Below are positions 1 to 8,267 of a DNA stretch of 64,000 nucleotides, piece by piece. Numbering within the stretch: the first letter of the stretch is position 1; each line of letters begins with the position of its first letter. The translations under genes were made by a program, and so were the position numbers. Where the stretch lies: the NCBI GenBank assembly GCA_001897755.1, contig MKUJ01000001.1:131802-195801 (forward strand), read 5' to 3'. Source of the stretch: Afipia sp. 64-13. GTDB lineage: Bacteria; Pseudomonadota; Alphaproteobacteria; Rhizobiales; Xanthobacteraceae. The notes beneath the pieces are model-generated. The model worked only from the letters and a program-made list of their open reading frames with translations, made no database searches and was not told the DNA's origin.

Positions 1-1383
1 GGCCATGAGTGGGATCGCTTCGAGGGCCTGACCATCAAGCCCGCGATCATCGAGACATTCCTGCGCGAGGTGAAGTTCGCGCAACGCGGTCCGCGCCGGC
101 TCAGCGCGCCGGTGGTGGACGTGCCGCAGACGCTTGAATTCCAGCCGTCCGCGAAGATGTCGACGCAGCAGGCCTTCGGCCTCGTGCTCAACGAACTGGC
201 GCGCGGCGACACGGCGCTCGCCGAACGCATCGTCACGGTGTCGCCCGATGTCACCGTTTCGACCAATCTCGGCCCGTGGGTCAACCGCCGCGGCCTGTTC
301 GCGCTGGCGGAGAATGTCGATCTGTTCCGCAAGGAGAAAATCCCCTCGACCTTCAACTGGGATTTCTCGACCAAGGGCCAGCATTTCGAGCTCGGCATCG
401 CCGAGATGAATCTGTTCATCATGCTATCCGCGCTCGGGCTGTCGCATTCCATCAACGGCGCGCGGCTGTTGCCGGTCGGCACGCTGTACGATCCGTTCAT
501 CTCGCGCGGTCTCGATGCGCTGAACTATGCCTGTTACCAGGATGCGCGCTTCATGGTGGCGGCGACGCCATCGGGCATCACGCTGGCGCCGGAAGGCGGC
601 GCGCATCAATCGATCGTCACGCCGCTGATCGGTCTGGCGCAGCCCGGGCTGGCCTCGTTCGAGCCGGCCTTCGCCGACGAACTCGCCGCCATCATGGGCT
701 GGGGCTTCGCGCATATGCAGCGCGGCGAAGCCGGCGAGGGGAGCGCGGATAGCACCATTAATAATGGCTCGGATCATGGGGACGCGGACGGCGATGCCGC
801 CGGCGGTTCGGTCTATCTGCGGCTGTCGACACGGCCGGTGGAGCAGCCGCAGCGTGCGATGACGGCGGAGTTGAAGCACGACATCACCGAAGGTGCGTAC
901 TGGCTGCGCAAGCCCGGACCGAACGCCGAGGTGGTAATCGCCTATGCCGGCGCCGTCGCCCCGGAAGCGATCGCGGCGACCGGCCTGCTCGGCGAGGACC
1001 GCCGCGATATCGGCCTCTTGGCGGTGACGTCGGCGGATCGCCTGCATGCTGGCTGGTCGCGGGCGCGCAAGGCGCGGCGCGAGACCGATGCCGCCGGTTC
1101 GGTGGCGCTCAGTCCGGCGGCGAGCCATATCGAGCGGCTGCTGGCGCCGTTGCCACGCAATTGCGGCATCGTCACCGTGATCGATGGCCATCCGGCGACA
1201 CTGGGCTGGCTCGGCAGCGTGCACGGTCATCGCGTCGAGGCGCTCGGCGTCGAGGCGTTCGGCCAGACCGGCTCGATCGACGAGCTCTATGCGCATTACG
1301 GCCTCGACGCCAATACCATCATCGAGGCGGCGCAGAGCCTCACCTGCGGGCCCGCCATCCGGCATCGCAAGCGGGCGGTTTAA
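1..1383 (+). CDS. Transketolase / pyruvate dehydrogenase E1-like enzyme, C-terminal part (5' end outside window)
   Basis: The frame is open from base 1, so the gene starts upstream of the window; 460 codons are visible. The sequence resembles the pyrimidine-binding and C-terminal domains of thiamine-diphosphate enzymes of the transketolase / homodimeric E1 type. It contains the segment HFELGIAEMNLF, whose glutamate matches the one that activates the cofactor, and the E1-like stretch NLGPWVNRRG. A Gly/Asp/Ser-rich insert (about bases 730-810) interrupts the core and looks like a surface loop. The substrate cannot be decided from this fragment. The next gene is an unrelated HU-like protein with its own ribosome site, so this is probably the end of its transcript. 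Confidence 0.75.
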   Translation, partial: GHEWDRFEGLTIKPAIIETFLREVKFAQRGPRRLSAPVVDVPQTLEFQPSAKMSTQQAFGLVLNELARGDTALAERIVTVSPDVTVSTNLGPWVNRRGLFALAENVDLFRKEKIPSTFNWDFSTKGQHFELGIAEMNLFIMLSALGLSHSINGARLLPVGTLYDPFISRGLDALNYACYQDARFMVAATPSGITLAPEGGAHQSIVTPLIGLAQPGLASFEPAFADELAAIMGWGFAHMQRGEAGEGSADSTINNGSDHGDADGDAAGGSVYLRLSTRPVEQPQRAMTAELKHDITEGAYWLRKPGPNAEVVIAYAGAVAPEAIAATGLLGEDRRDIGLLAVTSADRLHAGWSRARKARRETDAAGSVALSPAASHIERLLAPLPRNCGIVTVIDGHPATLGWLGSVHGHRVEALGVEAFGQTGSIDELYAHYGLDANTIIEAAQSLTCGPAIRHRKRAV

Positions 1384-1621
1384 CGCGCGGGGTGCCCGCA
1401 GGCCCTGTTTTCAAGTGGAAAATACGGTTTTGCGCGGCTTTCCGGGCGTTGCCCTTGTCAATTCGCGTTGGCCGAATCCCGAGAATCACGCTTAAAAGCA
1501 AGCAGTCCGGACATTCCGGGCTGCGCCGAACGTGCGTTTCCCCTATGAAAATAGCCGTTCGCAGTCGCTTTACCGTGTATTTCGCAATACTGTTCAGCAT
1601 TGCGAATCAACAGGAGGCTTT

Positions 1622-1921
1622 ATGGCCACTCAGATGACGAAGTCGCAGCTGATCGAGAAGGTCGCTGGCGAGACCGAACTTTCCAAGAAGGACGTGAAGG
1701 GCGTGATGGAATCGCTCACCGCGATCGGCTACAAGGAGCTCAAGAAGTCCGGCGTTTTCCTTCTTCCCGGCTTCGCGAAGTTCGTGGTCGTCAAGAAGCC
1801 GGCGACCAAGGCGCGCAAGGGCACCAACCCCTTCACCGGCGAGCCGATGACCTTCAAGGCCAAGCCGGCCCGCAAGATCGTCAGAGCCCGGCCGGTCAAG
1901 GCCGCCAAAGACGCAGTCTAA
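1622..1921 (+). CDS. HU-family DNA-binding protein
   Basis: A 99-residue basic protein with the HU/IHF fold: an N-terminal helical part (MTKSQLIEKVAGETELSKK), a beta-arm region with NPFTGEPM close to the usual NPxTGE arm motif, and a Lys/Arg/Ala-rich tail. It is expected to bind and bend DNA without strong sequence preference. The ATG at 1622 is chosen because AGGAGG lies at 1612-1617; the frame is open further upstream, but no start there has a ribosome site. A strong intrinsic terminator follows directly, so the gene is probably monocistronic. The sequence is diverged from classical HupB, so it may be a specialised HU paralogue. Confidence 0.9.
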   Translation: MATQMTKSQLIEKVAGETELSKKDVKGVMESLTAIGYKELKKSGVFLLPGFAKFVVVKKPATKARKGTNPFTGEPMTFKAKPARKIVRARPVKAAKDAV

Positions 1922-1922
1922 A

Positions 1923-1956
1923 AACAAGGGCCCTTCGAGGCCCTTGTTCCTTTTTT
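1923..1956 (+). terminator. Rho-independent terminator of the HU-like gene
   Basis: A perfect 10-bp stem, AACAAGGGCC at 1923-1932 and GGCCCTTGTT at 1939-1948, has a 6-nt loop (CTTCGA) and is followed by CCTTTTTT. It starts two bases after the HU stop codon. The next start codon (1967) lies 11 bases beyond the T-tract, so expression of the zinc-ribbon gene would depend on readthrough. Confidence 0.9.
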
Positions 1957-1966
1957 GGGGTACGGA

Positions 1967-2173
1967 ATGTCCAAGCAATCGTCGCGGGAGGAGGCCGAAC
2001 GTCTGGTCCGCGAGGCGATGGAGCGCAGAGGCGTCGTCGTCAAACAGGGCGACACACGGATCGAGGCGATCTGCGGCAAGTGTGGCGCGGCCAACCGCGT
2101 CTCGGCGCCGAAAGGCCAGGCCCGCGTCAGTTATGTCTGCAAGCAGTGCGGTCATTCGCAGACCACGCTTTAG
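1967..2173 (+). CDS. Small zinc-ribbon protein of unknown function
   Basis: A 68-residue protein with two CxxC pairs (CGKC at about residues 36-39 and CKQC near the C-terminus). This is the arrangement of a zinc ribbon that could bind nucleic acid or act as a protein adaptor. The N-terminal half is a charged helix. The start ATG at 1967 follows a weak purine-rich stretch (GGA). It sits just past the HU terminator on the same strand. No family name can be given from the sequence alone; the paired cysteines and the codon bias of its neighbours support a real gene. Confidence 0.7.
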   Translation: MSKQSSREEAERLVREAMERRGVVVKQGDTRIEAICGKCGAANRVSAPKGQARVSYVCKQCGHSQTTL

Positions 2174-2246
2174 ATGACGGGCGGCAGACGCTAGGCTCGA
2201 TCGCACGGCGGCCGTGGTGCCGCAGCCTCTCAGCAGGATGATGCCG

Positions 2247-2981
2247 ATGACGATCAAGGCCGTTGTGTTCGATGCCTATGGCACGCTGTATGACGTGCAG
2301 TCCGTCGAGGGCGTCACCGAACAGGCCTTTCCCGGCCATGGCGAGATTATCACCCAGATCTGGCGGCTCAAGCAGCTCGAATACACCTGGCTGCGCTCGC
2401 TGATGGAGCGCTACGAGGATTTTGCCTCCGTGACGCGTGCCTCGCTGGATGTCACGCTGGCCGTGCTGGGGCTGACGGCCGGGCCCGGCGTGTTCGACCG
2501 CATCATGGAGAAGTATCTGCATCTCGATCTGTATCCCGATGCAAGAGAGGCGCTGGCGGCGCTGAAAAGCCGCAAGCTCGCCATCCTCTCCAATGGCAGT
2601 CCGGACATGTTGAACGCGCTGGTGCGCAACACCGGCCTGCACGAGGTGCTCGACGCCACCATCAGCGTCGATGCGTGCAGGACCTACAAGCCGAGTCCGA
2701 AAGCTTACGCGCTGGTGGAGGCGACGTTGGGCGTTGCGCCGGACGAGGTTCTGTTCGTGTCGTCGAACCCGTTCGACACTTCCGGCGCCAAGGCATTCGG
2801 ATTCAACGTCGCCTGGATCGAACGGGTCACGCCGCAGGCGATGGCGGCGGCATGGCAGCGGCACGATCTGGTGCGGCCCCTGACGCTGTTCAAGGCGCTG
2901 CGCATGCAGATGGATCATCTCGGCTTCGAGCCCGATCATCGCATTAGCAGCCTGAGCGGCCTGCCTTCGCTGCTGTCGTAA
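2247..2981 (+). CDS. Haloacid dehalogenase, type II (HAD superfamily)
   Basis: A 244-residue HAD hydrolase. The nucleophile motif I is VVFDAYGTLYD at the N-terminus, where the first Asp forms the ester intermediate. Motif II is LSNGSPDML, the motif III lysine lies in YKPSPKAY, and SSNPFDTSGAKAFGF supplies the last motif. This pattern (FDAYGTL, SNG, YKPxPxxY, SSNxxD) is typical of L-2-haloacid dehalogenases, which convert 2-halo acids to 2-hydroxy acids. Many members act on other small substrates, so the halide chemistry is only a family-level prediction. Of three clustered ATGs (2238, 2241, 2247) the last is preferred because AGGA lies 8 bases upstream. Confidence 0.8.
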   Translation: MTIKAVVFDAYGTLYDVQSVEGVTEQAFPGHGEIITQIWRLKQLEYTWLRSLMERYEDFASVTRASLDVTLAVLGLTAGPGVFDRIMEKYLHLDLYPDAREALAALKSRKLAILSNGSPDMLNALVRNTGLHEVLDATISVDACRTYKPSPKAYALVEATLGVAPDEVLFVSSNPFDTSGAKAFGFNVAWIERVTPQAMAAAWQRHDLVRPLTLFKALRMQMDHLGFEPDHRISSLSGLPSLLS

Positions 2982-3193
2982 CGCTGCGATCGTAGCGCTG
3001 CTGCCGCTTGCCGGCACCGTCGGCACGCCGCCGGGCGAGTCTGCCGGATTCTCATTTCGACATCTGTTTGCGCGACGCCTGTTTTGTGCGGCGATTGCGC
3101 GCGTTCCGGCACCGCGATGTGGCGGCGCGTCATGGATTTAATCTCCCCGCGAATTGACTCCTCATTTTTCCGGTCCTAGCCTTCATTCGCATA

Positions 3194-3212
3194 TGGAAAA
3201 TGGTATTCACCA
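3194..3212 (+). promoter_or_regulatory. Possible IclR-type operator
   Basis: A 19-base imperfect palindrome beginning TGGAA and ending ATTCACCA, with 6 of 9 pairs symmetrical, ends four bases before the GTG start of the IclR gene. IclR regulators commonly bind such near-palindromes and repress their own gene. The match is weak and rests on symmetry and position only. Confidence 0.3.
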
Positions 3213-3215
3213 CTC

Positions 3216-4022
3216 GTGAATGAACAGCCAACGATCATCGGCCCGCGCCGACATCTCCATTCCCTCAACATGTCGCTGGACGTGATCGAGATGCTTGCCT
3301 CGTCGCGCGAGCCTTTGACGCTTGGCGAGATCGCGCAGCGTCTCGATCTGAGCAAGGCCGCGATCCACGGCGTGCTCTCCAATCTGGAAGCGCGGCGTTA
3401 TGTCGAACGCGTCTCCGAGCGTGGCGGCTATCGGCTCGGCCACCGGCTCTGGGAGCTCGGCATCGTGGCCGGCGAATCCATCGAACTGGCGAAGGTCGCG
3501 CACGCTTATCTGGAGCGGCTGGTCGGGATCAGCGGCGAGAGCTCGCAGCTTGCTGAATACTGCGTGCCCGGCGAGGTGGTGTATCTCGACAAGGTCAACA
3601 GCCCCAATCCGGTGCAGGCACAGGTCCATGTCGGCCGCCGCGCGCCGGCGGCCTATGTCGCGACCGGCCGCGCGCTGCTGGCGTTTCAGCCCGAAGCCGA
3701 GATCGAACGGGCATGCCGGGGGCCGCTGCACAAATATACGGCCAAGACCATCACCGATCCGAAGCGGCTGCGGCGCGAGCTCGAACTGACGCGCGAGCGC
3801 GGCTACTCGCTCAATCACGGTGAGTATCGCGGCGAGATCGTCGGCGTCGCCGCGCCGATCCGCGATCATCTCGGCAATGTCATCGCCGCGATCAGTATCT
3901 CCGGCCCCGAATATCGTTTTTCGGTCGAACGCGCGGTCGAGTTCGCGCCGGCGGTAATGGCCGCGGCGGAGGATCTGTCGCGCGAGCTCGGTCAGCGCTT
4001 TATCCAGAAACGTCATGCATAG
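3216..4022 (+). CDS. IclR-family transcriptional regulator
   Basis: A 268-residue regulator with an N-terminal winged helix-turn-helix (LTLGEIAQRLDLSKAAIHGVLSNLEARRYV, about residues 30-60) and a C-terminal IclR effector domain. The latter ends in the family-typical segment GVAAPIRDHLGNVIAAISISG. It probably senses the substrate of the downstream operon or its CoA ester. The start is a GTG at 3216; there is no clear Shine-Dalgarno, and a weak palindrome lies just upstream. It lies 15 bases before the acyl-CoA ligase on the same strand, so regulator and catabolic genes are likely co-transcribed and autoregulated. Confidence 0.9.
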   Translation: MNEQPTIIGPRRHLHSLNMSLDVIEMLASSREPLTLGEIAQRLDLSKAAIHGVLSNLEARRYVERVSERGGYRLGHRLWELGIVAGESIELAKVAHAYLERLVGISGESSQLAEYCVPGEVVYLDKVNSPNPVQAQVHVGRRAPAAYVATGRALLAFQPEAEIERACRGPLHKYTAKTITDPKRLRRELELTRERGYSLNHGEYRGEIVGVAAPIRDHLGNVIAAISISGPEYRFSVERAVEFAPAVMAAAEDLSRELGQRFIQKRHA

Positions 4023-4037
4023 GATGTCTCCGACGCC

Positions 4038-5579
4038 ATGTTGATTGGCCAGTTGCTGGAAGATCATCGGGCCGCCAAGCCCGCCATTATTTTCGAGGGA
4101 AGGGCCTACTCCTATGCGGAGCTGGACGACCTCTCGAACCAGTTCGCGCATCTGTTCGGCAAATTGCGGCTGGAGACCGGCGACCGCGTCAGCATGCTGA
4201 TCGGCAACGAGCCGCTGGTGGTGGCGGCCTATTTCGGCATGTTCAAGACCGGCGTGATCGCCAATCCGATCAACAACCGCCTGACGGTGGAAGAGACCGC
4301 CTATGTGCTCGGCCATTCCGGCTCGCGGCTTTTGATCACCTCGCCGGAATTCCTGCCGCTGGCCGTCAGCGCGGTCGAGACGCTTGACGTGAAGCCGGCG
4401 ATCCTGCTGCTCGGCGCCGCGCCGGGCGTCGCCGTTCCGGTGTCCGTGCTCTCGGACGCTGAACTGTTCGCGCAGCCGCGCGCGCCGCGCCGCGTCGAGG
4501 GACTGACGCGGACGACGCCGATTCTGCTGATCTACACCTCCGGCACCACCGGCCGGCCCAAAGGCGTGCTGCTCACTCATGCCAATGTCTGGGCCGACGG
4601 TCTGGCGTTGTCGCAGGGCTTCCGGCTGACGGAGGATCATGTCGCGCTGTGCATGATGCCGCTGTTCCACTGCAACGCGCTGATCGTCAGCCACATCGCC
4701 GGCTTCATCGCCCGTTCCACCATCCTCCTGGTGCGCAAGTTCAGCGCGCGCGAGCACTGGAAGCTGGTGATGGACTATAACGTCAACAGTTTCAGTGCGC
4801 CGCCGACCGTTCTTGCTATTCTGCTGGAGCGTGAAGCCGAGGTACGCGGCGCCGATATCAGGCTTGATTTCGTCAAGACCGGCTCCGCGCCGCTGACGGT
4901 CGATCTTGCCACGCGGTTCGAGGACCGTTTCGGCAAGGACATCCTGATCGAAGGCTGGGGCCTCACCGAAGGCACCGCGACCTCGACGCTCAACCCGCTT
5001 TATGCCGGCGGCAAGCGCAAGATCGGTTCGGTCGGGCAGGCGCTTCCGGGACAGGAGATCCGCGTGTTCGACGGGCAGGGCAACACGCTGCCGGCGGGCG
5101 AGGTCGGCGAACTGGTGATCCGCTCGCCGACCGTGATGCTCGGTTATTTCCGCGACGAGGACGCGACCCGCAACACCATCGTCGATGGCTGGCTGCATAC
5201 CGGCGATCTCGGCCGCATGGATCAGGACGGCCATATCTTCCTGGTCGGCCGCAAGAAGGAAATCGTCATTCGCGGCGGCGAGAACGTCTCGCCGCTGGAG
5301 GTCGAGGAAGTGATCTGCCGCCATCCGGCGGTGCGCGACGCCGCGGTCGGCGGCTTGCCGGACCGAATCTGGGGCGAGGTTGTGGTCGCCTGCGTAGTTC
5401 CGGCGACCTCTATCACCGAGCAGGAACTGCAAGTCTACTGCCGCGAGCATCTCGCCGACTTCAAGGTGCCGGTGCGGATCGCCTTCACCGAGGAACTGCC
5501 GCGCAACGCCACCGGCAAGGTCCTGCGCCGCAATCTCACGCAATTCTTTCAGCCCGCCGCCGAGGAGGTGTCGTCATGA
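4038..5579 (+). CDS. Class I adenylate-forming acyl-CoA ligase
   Basis: A 513-residue acid:CoA ligase. The P-loop-like motif YTSGTTGRPKG begins at residue 166. It also has the A5-type motif GWGLTEGT, the hinge region GWLHTGDLG and the catalytic lysine near the C-terminus in NATGKVLRR. These enzymes activate a carboxylic acid with ATP to an acyl-adenylate and then to the CoA thioester. The specificity cannot be read from the sequence; CaiC-like, medium-chain or aromatic acid ligases share these motifs. The stop overlaps the next start (ATGA), giving translational coupling to a two-subunit CoA-transferase. Confidence 0.88.
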   Translation: MLIGQLLEDHRAAKPAIIFEGRAYSYAELDDLSNQFAHLFGKLRLETGDRVSMLIGNEPLVVAAYFGMFKTGVIANPINNRLTVEETAYVLGHSGSRLLITSPEFLPLAVSAVETLDVKPAILLLGAAPGVAVPVSVLSDAELFAQPRAPRRVEGLTRTTPILLIYTSGTTGRPKGVLLTHANVWADGLALSQGFRLTEDHVALCMMPLFHCNALIVSHIAGFIARSTILLVRKFSAREHWKLVMDYNVNSFSAPPTVLAILLEREAEVRGADIRLDFVKTGSAPLTVDLATRFEDRFGKDILIEGWGLTEGTATSTLNPLYAGGKRKIGSVGQALPGQEIRVFDGQGNTLPAGEVGELVIRSPTVMLGYFRDEDATRNTIVDGWLHTGDLGRMDQDGHIFLVGRKKEIVIRGGENVSPLEVEEVICRHPAVRDAAVGGLPDRIWGEVVVACVVPATSITEQELQVYCREHLADFKVPVRIAFTEELPRNATGKVLRRNLTQFFQPAAEEVSS

Positions 5580-6400
5580 AACAGATGACTTTGGAAAACG
5601 CCGCGCGCCTCGTGCAGAATGGCCAGATCGTCACGCTTGGCGGAACCCTGTCGCAGCGCATTCCGGCGTCGTTCGTGCGCGAACTGGCGCGGCAGAGCGT
5701 CAAGGGACTGCACCTGATCAAGCCGTCGCCCGGCTTTGATGCCGACGTGCTGGCGGCGGGCGGCTGCCTCGCCAGCGTCCGTTGCGGCATGGCGACGCTG
5801 GAGCAGCCGTTCGGCATGGCGCCGAGCTTCCGCCGCGCAGCGGAGAAGGGCGACATTGATGTGATCGAGAACGCCTGTCCGGCGGTGATGGCCAGCCTGC
5901 AGGCGGCGGCGTTCGGCCTGCCGTTCCAGTGTGTCGCCGGCTTCGAGGGCAGCGACATTCCCGACATCGCGCCGTTTGCTCGGGTGAAAGACCCGTTTAC
6001 CGGCGAGGATGCGCTGGTGGTGCCGGCGGTGCGTCCGGACTGGGCGATCCTGCATGTGCATGAGGCCGACGTGCGCGGCAATGCGCGCATCTACGGCACG
6101 CCGGTGTGGGACCGCCTGATGAGCCGCGCGGCGAAGCGCGTCATCCTCACCGCGGAAAAGATTGTCGAGACCTCGCACTTCGTGGCGCAGCCGGAGTTGA
6201 CCATCATTCCGGAAATCTTCGTCGAAGCCGTGGTGCATGCGCCGGTCGGCGCGTGGCCGACCGCGGTCTATCAGCATTACGACATCGACGAGCCGGCGAT
6301 GCGCCGTTATCTCGATCTCAGCCGCACGCCCGAGGGCTTCAGGCAATATCTCGACGAGACGGCGGCGCATGACCGCGTCGCGCTGGGAGCGGCGGCATGA
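5576..6400 (+). CDS. CoA-transferase alpha subunit (GctA / IpdA-like)
   Basis: A 274-residue subunit of a class I CoA-transferase or related CoA-dependent hydrolase. It has the N-terminal ENAARLVQNGQIVTLGGT and KGLHLIKPSPGFDADVLAAGG segments seen in glutaconate CoA-transferase A and IpdA-type proteins. It forms a heterodimeric enzyme with the next gene, to which it is coupled by a 4-base ATGA overlap, and is equally coupled to the upstream ligase. Substrate unknown. Ring-opening enzymes of the IpdAB type look alike at this level, so transfer of CoA is not certain. Confidence 0.8.
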   Translation: MKQMTLENAARLVQNGQIVTLGGTLSQRIPASFVRELARQSVKGLHLIKPSPGFDADVLAAGGCLASVRCGMATLEQPFGMAPSFRRAAEKGDIDVIENACPAVMASLQAAAFGLPFQCVAGFEGSDIPDIAPFARVKDPFTGEDALVVPAVRPDWAILHVHEADVRGNARIYGTPVWDRLMSRAAKRVILTAEKIVETSHFVAQPELTIIPEIFVEAVVHAPVGAWPTAVYQHYDIDEPAMRRYLDLSRTPEGFRQYLDETAAHDRVALGAAA

Positions 6401-7128
6401 GCCAGTCCTACAGCCCCGCCGACATGATGGCTGTTGCGATGGCCCGCCTGATCCGCAACGGGGAGGTGGTGTTTGTCGGCGTCAACTCGCCGCTGCCGCT
6501 CGCGGCAGTGACGCTGGCGCGGCGGCTCAATGCGCCGGATTGCACCTTCATCAGTGTCGGCGGCGGCATCAATCCCACCGTGGACAAGATCATGGCGGCG
6601 ACCAGCACCGCCGATCTCGGCCGCGGCTCGGCCTCGATCTTCGACAATCAGGAAGTGTATGGTCTCAATGGGCGCGGCGGTTTCGATCTGACCTTCCTCG
6701 GCATGGCGCAGGTCGATGCCAAGGGCCGCGTCAATTCGAGCTTCATCGGCGATCGCGAGAAACCGAAGGGGCGCTTTCCCGGCGGCGGCGGCGGGCCGGC
6801 GATCCTGCCGAAGTCGAAGCGTGTCGTGCTCTGGCGCGCCGGACATTCGCCGAAGATTTTCGTCGAGGAGGTCGCGTTTACCACCTCCGACGGCAACCTT
6901 GAGCGCATCGTCACGCCGCTGTGCATCTTCCGCAAGGAAGACGGCCGCCTCGTGCTCGACAGCATCCATCCCGGCGTCTCGCGTCAGGAGCTGGCCGAGA
7001 AGACCGGCTTTAAAATTCCCAATCTCGACAGCGCTCCGGTGACGCCGGAGCCAACGCAGGAGGAGCTCGCGATCATCAGGCAGATCGATCCGGATAACGT
7101 GCGGAGGGTCGAATTCGGCCTGCAATAG
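6397..7128 (+). CDS. CoA-transferase beta subunit (GctB / IpdB-like)
   Basis: A 243-residue partner of the preceding alpha subunit. The Gly-rich region FPGGGGGPAILP and the NQEVYGLNGRGGFDLTFLG segment are typical of the GctB/IpdB branch. I do not see the SENG glutamate motif of the 3-oxoacid CoA-transferase branch, so this may be an IpdAB-like enzyme rather than a classical transferase. It is translationally coupled to its partner. About 50 bases separate it from the ABC transporter genes that follow in the same direction. Confidence 0.78.
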   Translation: MSQSYSPADMMAVAMARLIRNGEVVFVGVNSPLPLAAVTLARRLNAPDCTFISVGGGINPTVDKIMAATSTADLGRGSASIFDNQEVYGLNGRGGFDLTFLGMAQVDAKGRVNSSFIGDREKPKGRFPGGGGGPAILPKSKRVVLWRAGHSPKIFVEEVAFTTSDGNLERIVTPLCIFRKEDGRLVLDSIHPGVSRQELAEKTGFKIPNLDSAPVTPEPTQEELAIIRQIDPDNVRRVEFGLQ

Positions 7129-7178
7129 TTCAATCCACCAACCAGAACACGGGGCAAAGTCCCGAAGGGAGGACAGAG

Positions 7179-8267
7179 ATGAACATCTTGAAGGCAATGG
7201 GCGGCATTCGCAAAACGTGGCTGACGGCTCTTGGTGCAGGCGTCTGCCTTGCAATGATGTTGAGCGCCGGCACGCCGGCCTCCGCGGCGGAGGAAAAAGA
7301 GCTGGTGTTCGCCGGCTTCGGCGGATCGCTGCAGAAGGCGCTGCAGGCCACCGTCATTCCCGCCTTCGAGAAGAAATACGGCGTCAAGGTCGTCTACGTC
7401 ACCGGCACATCGAACCAGATTCTCGCCAAGGTGAAGGCGCAGCGCTCCAGCCCGCAGATCGACGTGATCTGGGCCAACGACACCACGCACTATCAGGGCA
7501 AGGCCGAGAAGCTCTACGCCAAGCTCGATCCGGCCAAAGTGCCGAACCTCGCCCATCTCTACGATTTTGCCAAGGATCCGGACGGCATCGGCGTCGTGAT
7601 GGGCATTCAGGCGCTCGGCCTCGAATACAATACCAAGCTGTTCAAGGAGAAGGGCTGGGCCGCGCCGACCTCGTGGCTGGATATGTGGGACCCGAAATTC
7701 AAGGGCCACGTCGTGTTCTACAACATGCCGATCGGCTACACGAACCTGCTATTCCTCAAGATCGCCGAGCTCAATGGCGGCTCGATCGACAATCTGGAGC
7801 CCGGCTGGGCCAAGATGAAGGAAATGATTCCGCAGGCGCTCGCTTTCGTCGATCCGCCGGCGCAGGTCGATGCGCTGTTCGGCACCGGCAGCGCCTGGAT
7901 CGGCTTCAACGGTAGCGCGCGCGTGCATGACTTCGCCGGCACCGGCGCGCCGGTGGCGCTGGTGCTGCCGAAGGAAGGCGGGATCCTATATCCGCAGCAG
8001 TTCGATATCGTCGAGGGCGCGCCGCATCCCGATCTCGCCCAGCGCTTCATCGACTTCACCATCAGCCCCGAAGCGCAGAAGATGATCGCCGAGAGCATGC
8101 TGCTCGGCCCGGTGAACAAGACCGTGAAGCTGGACGAGGCGGCCGCGGCGAAGGTGCCTTACGGCGAGAAGAACGTCGCGGCACTGCTCAACCTCAACAT
8201 CGGTCCGATCAACCAGAACCTGCAGGCGCTCACCGCCCGCTGGACCGCCATGGTCGGAGGCCGCTGA
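7179..8267 (+). CDS. ABC transporter periplasmic substrate-binding protein (polyamine/PotD type)
   Basis: A 362-residue secreted protein. The signal peptide has basic residues, a hydrophobic stretch and a cleavage site near ASA-AEE at about residue 36. The mature part resembles bacterial extracellular binding proteins of the PotD/iron-III group (ELVFAGFGGSLQKAL, IDVIWANDTTHY, and a C-terminal GPINQNLQ segment). It captures the transported compound in the periplasm. The ligand is unknown; the company of CoA-activating enzymes suggests an organic acid rather than a polyamine. GGGAGGA lies about 9 bases before the ATG. The stop overlaps the next start by one base. Confidence 0.85.
   Translation: MNILKAMGGIRKTWLTALGAGVCLAMMLSAGTPASAAEEKELVFAGFGGSLQKALQATVIPAFEKKYGVKVVYVTGTSNQILAKVKAQRSSPQIDVIWANDTTHYQGKAEKLYAKLDPAKVPNLAHLYDFAKDPDGIGVVMGIQALGLEYNTKLFKEKGWAAPTSWLDMWDPKFKGHVVFYNMPIGYTNLLFLKIAELNGGSIDNLEPGWAKMKEMIPQALAFVDPPAQVDALFGTGSAWIGFNGSARVHDFAGTGAPVALVLPKEGGILYPQQFDIVEGAPHPDLAQRFIDFTISPEAQKMIAESMLLGPVNKTVKLDEAAAAKVPYGEKNVAALLNLNIGPINQNLQALTARWTAMVGGR

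Noticed and set aside
3207-5543. 778-codon antisense open frame across the IclR and ligase genes
   Set aside because: His/Arg/Asp-rich composition without any domain, opposite conserved genes; a composition artefact.
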